The position numbers and the translations under genes are program-made. Below the pieces are notes generated by a model. It ran no database searches. It was not told the DNA's origin and saw only the letters and a program-made list of their open reading frames with translations. Positions 61,295 through 64,000 of a stretch of 64,000 bases of DNA are shown piece after piece. Location: positions 12,621 through 76,620 of the forward strand of contig CAWKIF010000065.1 of the NCBI GenBank assembly GCA_963849485.1. Direction: 5' to 3'. Source of the stretch: CAVTWJ01 sp963849485 (GTDB lineage Bacteria; Oederibacteriota; Muellerivitia; Muellerivitales; Muellerivitaceae). Position 1 is the stretch's first letter; every line of letters starts with the position of its first letter.

Positions 61295-61738
61295 ATGGCA
61301 AACAATAAAGGTTGGATCGAAAAACGCCAACATGAGCGCATTGTTGCGACGGTCAAGGTCGATTACCGGCTGGTGAACCCCAAGGATTCCAAAAATGTGT
61401 TGGACCATGTGGATTACAAAAACACTACCGTGGAAAAAATGCCTGCCCTTTCCCACAAGTCGTCCCTTTACCACGCGGTGACGAAGGATATTTCCCTGGG
61501 GGGGTTGGCCCTCCTGGGGGATAATGAATTCCCCATTGGTTCGGTGGTGGAAGTCGGCCTGCACCTGCCCCGCTACGAGGCGGTACTAAAGTTTCTGGCC
61601 AAGGTGGTCCGGACCGAGTCCTTTATCGAGATGGGACGCACCATCCACCGGGCGGGCGTTCAGACCATCGCCATCAACCAGGATGACATCCACAAGATCG
61701 AGAAGTACCTTATCAACCTCGCAAAAAAAAACCGTTAA
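61295..61738 (+). CDS. PilZ-domain protein
   Basis: 147 residues. The c-di-GMP signature is EKRQHERIVATVKVDYRL (RxxxR region) and TKDISLGGLALLGD (D/NxSxxG). The C-terminal part completes a beta barrel plus helix (IHKIEKYLINLAK). It would bind cyclic di-GMP and change motility or envelope traits; the partner is unknown. It stands alone with ~130 bases upstream. Confidence 0.85.
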   Translation: MANNKGWIEKRQHERIVATVKVDYRLVNPKDSKNVLDHVDYKNTTVEKMPALSHKSSLYHAVTKDISLGGLALLGDNEFPIGSVVEVGLHLPRYEAVLKFLAKVVRTESFIEMGRTIHRAGVQTIAINQDDIHKIEKYLINLAKKNR

Positions 61739-61810
61739 AGGAATAACCGCTCTTTTGTTTTAGAAAATGGAATTAATCAGATCGTCGTATATGAAGAGGT
61801 TAGAATAGCT

Positions 61811-62176
61811 TTGAAGAAGTTTAAATCCAGAATTTCAACAAATAAGCTTATAACTATGGCGGAAATGTTGTGGCCATTTGCAGCCATATTTTTCATTGAG
61901 GAAATGAAACCTAATTTTAATGATCCTATCTGTTTAGTGGGTCTAATTTTAACTTTACTCTTCGGATTCACATTTGTTAGAGCCACGAAAAAAGAAGAGA
62001 CATCAAAAGTAATAAAGGATTCTATTCTTCTAATTATTTGTTCGATATTGGTAGCAACTTCTTTTGGTGCATTTATTTGGTTCAACATTCCGGCGCCTTA
62101 TTTGGGTTTGTATATGATTTTTTCAATTGGAGTTATCTATTTAGCATATCGGGTTACTTTTGGAAAAAAGAAATAA
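61811..62176 (+). CDS. Small AT-rich membrane protein
   Basis: 121 residues from TTG 61811, four predicted membrane helices (AEMLWPFAAIFFIEEM; CLVGLILTLLFGFTFV; LLIICSILVATSFGAFIWF; LYMIFSIGVIYLAYRV). The gene and its flanks (61,740-62,230) are markedly AT-rich compared with the ~55% GC around, which suggests a recent arrival. No family recognised. Confidence 0.6.
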   Translation: MKKFKSRISTNKLITMAEMLWPFAAIFFIEEMKPNFNDPICLVGLILTLLFGFTFVRATKKEETSKVIKDSILLIICSILVATSFGAFIWFNIPAPYLGLYMIFSIGVIYLAYRVTFGKKK

Positions 62177-62226
62177 TCTATCTGATTAAAATGTTTTAAT
62201 GAAAATCAAGAAAGATAAGCCGAAGC

Positions 62227-62964
62227 ATGAATTATTCTGGGTCTGACTTATCAATCCCATCTCCTACTCATTTGCCCCGCTGGCGGGGTTTCAACCTTTT
62301 TGGATTTTATTCCTTCAGCCGTTGGGCTGGGCCCTTTCTCGAGTGGGATTTCAAGATGATTCGAGAATGGGGGTTCGATTTTGTCCGCTTCCCCATGGAT
62401 TGCCTCCTCTGGGTGAAGGAAGATGACAGCCGGGTCATCGTCCCTGAAGCCTTTCGGGAACTGGATCAGGGGGTGGAATGGGCCAGGAAATATTGTCTTC
62501 ATACCTGCCTCAATATTCACCGAGCTCCCGGTTATTGCATCAATGCCCCCCATGAGTCCAAAAGTCTTTGGACCGATCCGGAAACTCTGGAAATTTGTGC
62601 GCAACACTGGGCCTACCTCGCGAAAAAGTTCAAGGGAATATCCAACCGGGAAATGAGTTTCGACCTTCTCAACGAGCCCGACGGTGTCGACAACGCGACC
62701 TATGCCCGGGTCGTCCGTTTGCTCACGGAAGCCATCCGGTCGCAAGACCCCGGCCGTTTGGTCATCGCCGATGGAACCGAGGTGGGGAATCGACCAGTCC
62801 CTGAGTTGATCCCCTTGGGTGTGGCCCAGGCCACGCGGGGGTACCAACCGATGGAAGTAAGCCATTATCTCGCGTCCTGGTGGAAGGGATCGATAGGTCT
62901 CCCTCCGCCTTTCTGGCCCATGGAAGCCCAAGGCGTTAAAAAAAACCGGGCCTGGTTGAAAAAA
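62227..62964 (+). CDS. GH5-family cellulase/endoglucanase, truncated by a sequence junction
   Basis: 246 residues visible from ATG 62227. The GH5 core is clear: RWRGFNLFGFYSF, FKMIREWGFDFVRFPMDCLL, CLNIHRAPGYCIN, FDLLNEPDG (general acid/base Glu150) and VEVSHYLASWW-like region MEVSHYLASWWKG. After NRAWLKK the sequence changes abruptly into very GC-rich DNA in which a different gene is read in another frame, so the part carrying the nucleophile Glu is missing. The enzyme has no signal peptide in the visible start. An opposite-strand open frame over this stretch is a shadow. Confidence 0.85.
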
Positions 62965-62968
62965 TGTG
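62958..62968. other. Probable chimeric junction
   Basis: GH5 coding sequence ends at about 62964 and a GC-rich gene fragment begins at 62966 in another frame. Base composition and codon style change at the same point. No repeat, IS end or tRNA lies here. Confidence 0.75.
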
Positions 62969-63571
62969 GAGGTCGGCCTGCGGCCGCTGCCGCTCGACAC
63001 GTGCCAGGCCTGCGATCTGCTGATCGTTCTCGGCGCGCCGATCGGCGTCTACGAGACGGAGGCCTATCCGTTCCTCGTCGAAGAGATCGCCGCGATCAAG
63101 CGTCGGCTCGCCGCCCGCCGGCCGACGCTCGGCGTCTGCCTCGGCGCTCAATTTATGGCGGCGGCGCTCGGCGCGCGCGTCGCGCCGGGACCGGGCAAGG
63201 AGATCGGCTACGCGCCGGTCGAACTTCTCCCCGCCGCAAGGCGTTCGCCGCTCGCGGCGATCGCGGGCGTGAACGTTCTCCATTGGCACGGCGACGCTTT
63301 CGGTCTGCCGAGCGGCGGCGAACGGCTTGCCGCCACGCCGCTCTGCCCAAATCAGGCGTTTCGCCTCGGCGATTGGGCGCTGGCGCTGCAGTTCCACCTC
63401 GAGGCGGACCCGGACGCGATCGAATCCTGGCTGATCGGCCACACGGTCGAGCTCGGCAAGGCGGGGATCGATCCGCGGACGATTCGCGCCGACGCGCTAC
63501 GCTACGGTCCCGCCCTCGCCGCCGCGGGCCGGCGCGTCCTCGAAACCTGGCTTGCGGAGCTGCCGTCATGA
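62966..63571 (+). CDS. Class I glutamine amidotransferase, N-terminally truncated at the junction
   Basis: 201 visible residues. LLIVLGAPIGVYETEAYPFL, the nucleophile elbow TLGVCLGAQFMAA (Cys58) and LQFHLEADPDAIES (His144, Glu146) define a GMP-synthase-like glutamine amidotransferase. Very high GC and Ala/Arg-rich usage resemble Alphaproteobacteria rather than the rest of the window. The first ~30-40 residues of the family are missing at the junction. The stop overlaps the murB start (ATGA), so this foreign fragment keeps a natural gene order. Confidence 0.8.
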   Translation: MEVGLRPLPLDTCQACDLLIVLGAPIGVYETEAYPFLVEEIAAIKRRLAARRPTLGVCLGAQFMAAALGARVAPGPGKEIGYAPVELLPAARRSPLAAIAGVNVLHWHGDAFGLPSGGERLAATPLCPNQAFRLGDWALALQFHLEADPDAIESWLIGHTVELGKAGIDPRTIRADALRYGPALAAAGRRVLETWLAELPS

Positions 63572-64000
63572 GCGATCGTCGCGCTGCTTTCGTCGAACAA
63601 TTGCGCGCGCTGGCGCCGGCGTTGCGCGGCCGAGCTCACCGCCGAAGCCGCGCTCGCGCCTTACACCGGTTCCGGTTGGCGGGCCCGCCCAGTACCTCTC
63701 CGTCCAGCCCGCCGACGAGGACGACCTCGCCGGATCTACTCGCGCGGCTGCCGCCGGACATCCCGGTGACGACGATCGGCCTCGGCTCCAATCTCATCGT
63801 GCGCGACCGCGGCGTCGCCGGCGTGGTGATCCGGCTCGGCGGGCGCGGCTTCGGCGCCATCGCGCCGGGTCCCGACCATCGCCTGACCGCCGGCGCCGCC
63901 GCGCTGATCTCGGCGTCGCGGCCGCCGCCGCCGAGGCGGGATTGCCGGCTTCATCTTCTGCAATCCGACCACCAGTACAGGCCGGAAACGACCGTTCTCG
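63568..64000 (+). pseudogene. murB: murB fragment (UDP-N-acetylenolpyruvoylglucosamine reductase) with several frameshifts
   Basis: ATG 63568 begins MSDRRAAFVEQLRALAPALR. Further pieces in changing frames read AELTAEAALAPYT, FRLAGP, TTIGLGSNLIVRD, GVAGVVIRLGGRGFG and HRLTAGAAAL, which are successive parts of the MurB FAD-binding domain. At least three indels break the frame within 430 bases. The gene runs off the window. The density of indels suggests low-quality sequence rather than natural decay. Confidence 0.75.

Noticed and set aside
62251..63000. A 249-codon minus-strand open frame
   Set aside because: The plus strand encodes a clear GH5 domain with NEP and the other family motifs; the minus frame crosses the junction and has no recognisable features.

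Overview
The window looks like DNA from an uncultured Gram-negative bacterium. Evidence for a Gram-negative envelope includes predicted outer-membrane barrels, lipoproteins, and secreted enzymes with long Thr/Pro-rich linkers ending in a PYPNP-type C-terminal sorting domain. That last combination is frequent in candidate lineages around Elusimicrobiota/FCPU426/Fibrobacterota, but I cannot assign a phylum. GC is moderate, genes are densely packed, and TTG/GTG starts are common. The last ~1 kb (from about 62,960) is different: very GC-rich, alphaproteobacterial-looking and full of indels. It joins in the middle of a GH5 gene, so I read it as a chimeric contig end.

Layout. 1-4.8 kb: a minus-strand chemosensory operon (MCP, CheW, a CheA-like kinase whose Hpt domain lacks the histidine) downstream of a BtuF-like binding protein. 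4.9-20.2 kb: a secreted sialate-O-acetylesterase-like protein, methyltransferase, hydrolase, two MscL channels, an outer-membrane DUF3078 protein, YyaL, TrmL, MprF with an NlpC/P60 lipoprotein, and a tandem pair of PdxH genes. 20.2-26 kb: tRNA-Ser(CGA) surrounded by partial copies of itself, a vWA/AAA+ pair and a DUF2723 membrane protein. 26-37 kb: YfhO with a MITE-like element forming its 3' end, a double-length ThyX, HAD, two stalked redox lipoproteins (copper and heme), MqnD, GIY-YIG and a Nudix-DUF309 fusion. 37-42 kb: a subtilase, a strictly phased 21/22-bp repeat array beside a membrane-anchored ParB-HTH protein, and a HigBA module. 42-47.4 kb: ECF sigma factor with NrsF-type anti-sigma, a heme lipoprotein, a sugar-binding protein, and a barrel with an N-terminal heme motif. 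47.4-62.2 kb: QueG, MtnD/MtnB, a CE2-like esterase, OafA acyltransferase, MoeZ, ferredoxin, Bcp, an NtrC-like regulator, isocitrate dehydrogenase, HAD, PilZ and a small membrane protein. 62.2 kb onward: truncated GH5 and the foreign end.

The main discovery candidate is a regulon. The motif TGTAACC-N17-CTA(T/G)(T/G)(A/C)A occurs with identical spacing upstream of four transcription units: the ECF/NrsF operon, the heme lipoprotein next to it, the stalked cupredoxin plus stalked cytochrome pair 11 kb away, and the small secreted protein plus heme-barrel pair. Every gene behind these four promoters, apart from the sigma pair and the 67-residue secreted peptide, encodes an exported predicted metal redox protein. 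This suggests one ECF sigma factor switching on a surface electron-transfer or metal-handling apparatus. The second candidate is the helically phased repeat array next to the membrane-tethered ParB-HTH protein.

Several genes (cheA, the vWA gene, the NtrC-like gene, icd twice, the terminal murB) carry single-base frameshifts, mostly in or beside G/C runs, and the CE2 gene has an in-frame stop. Sequencing or assembly error is the simplest explanation for most of them.
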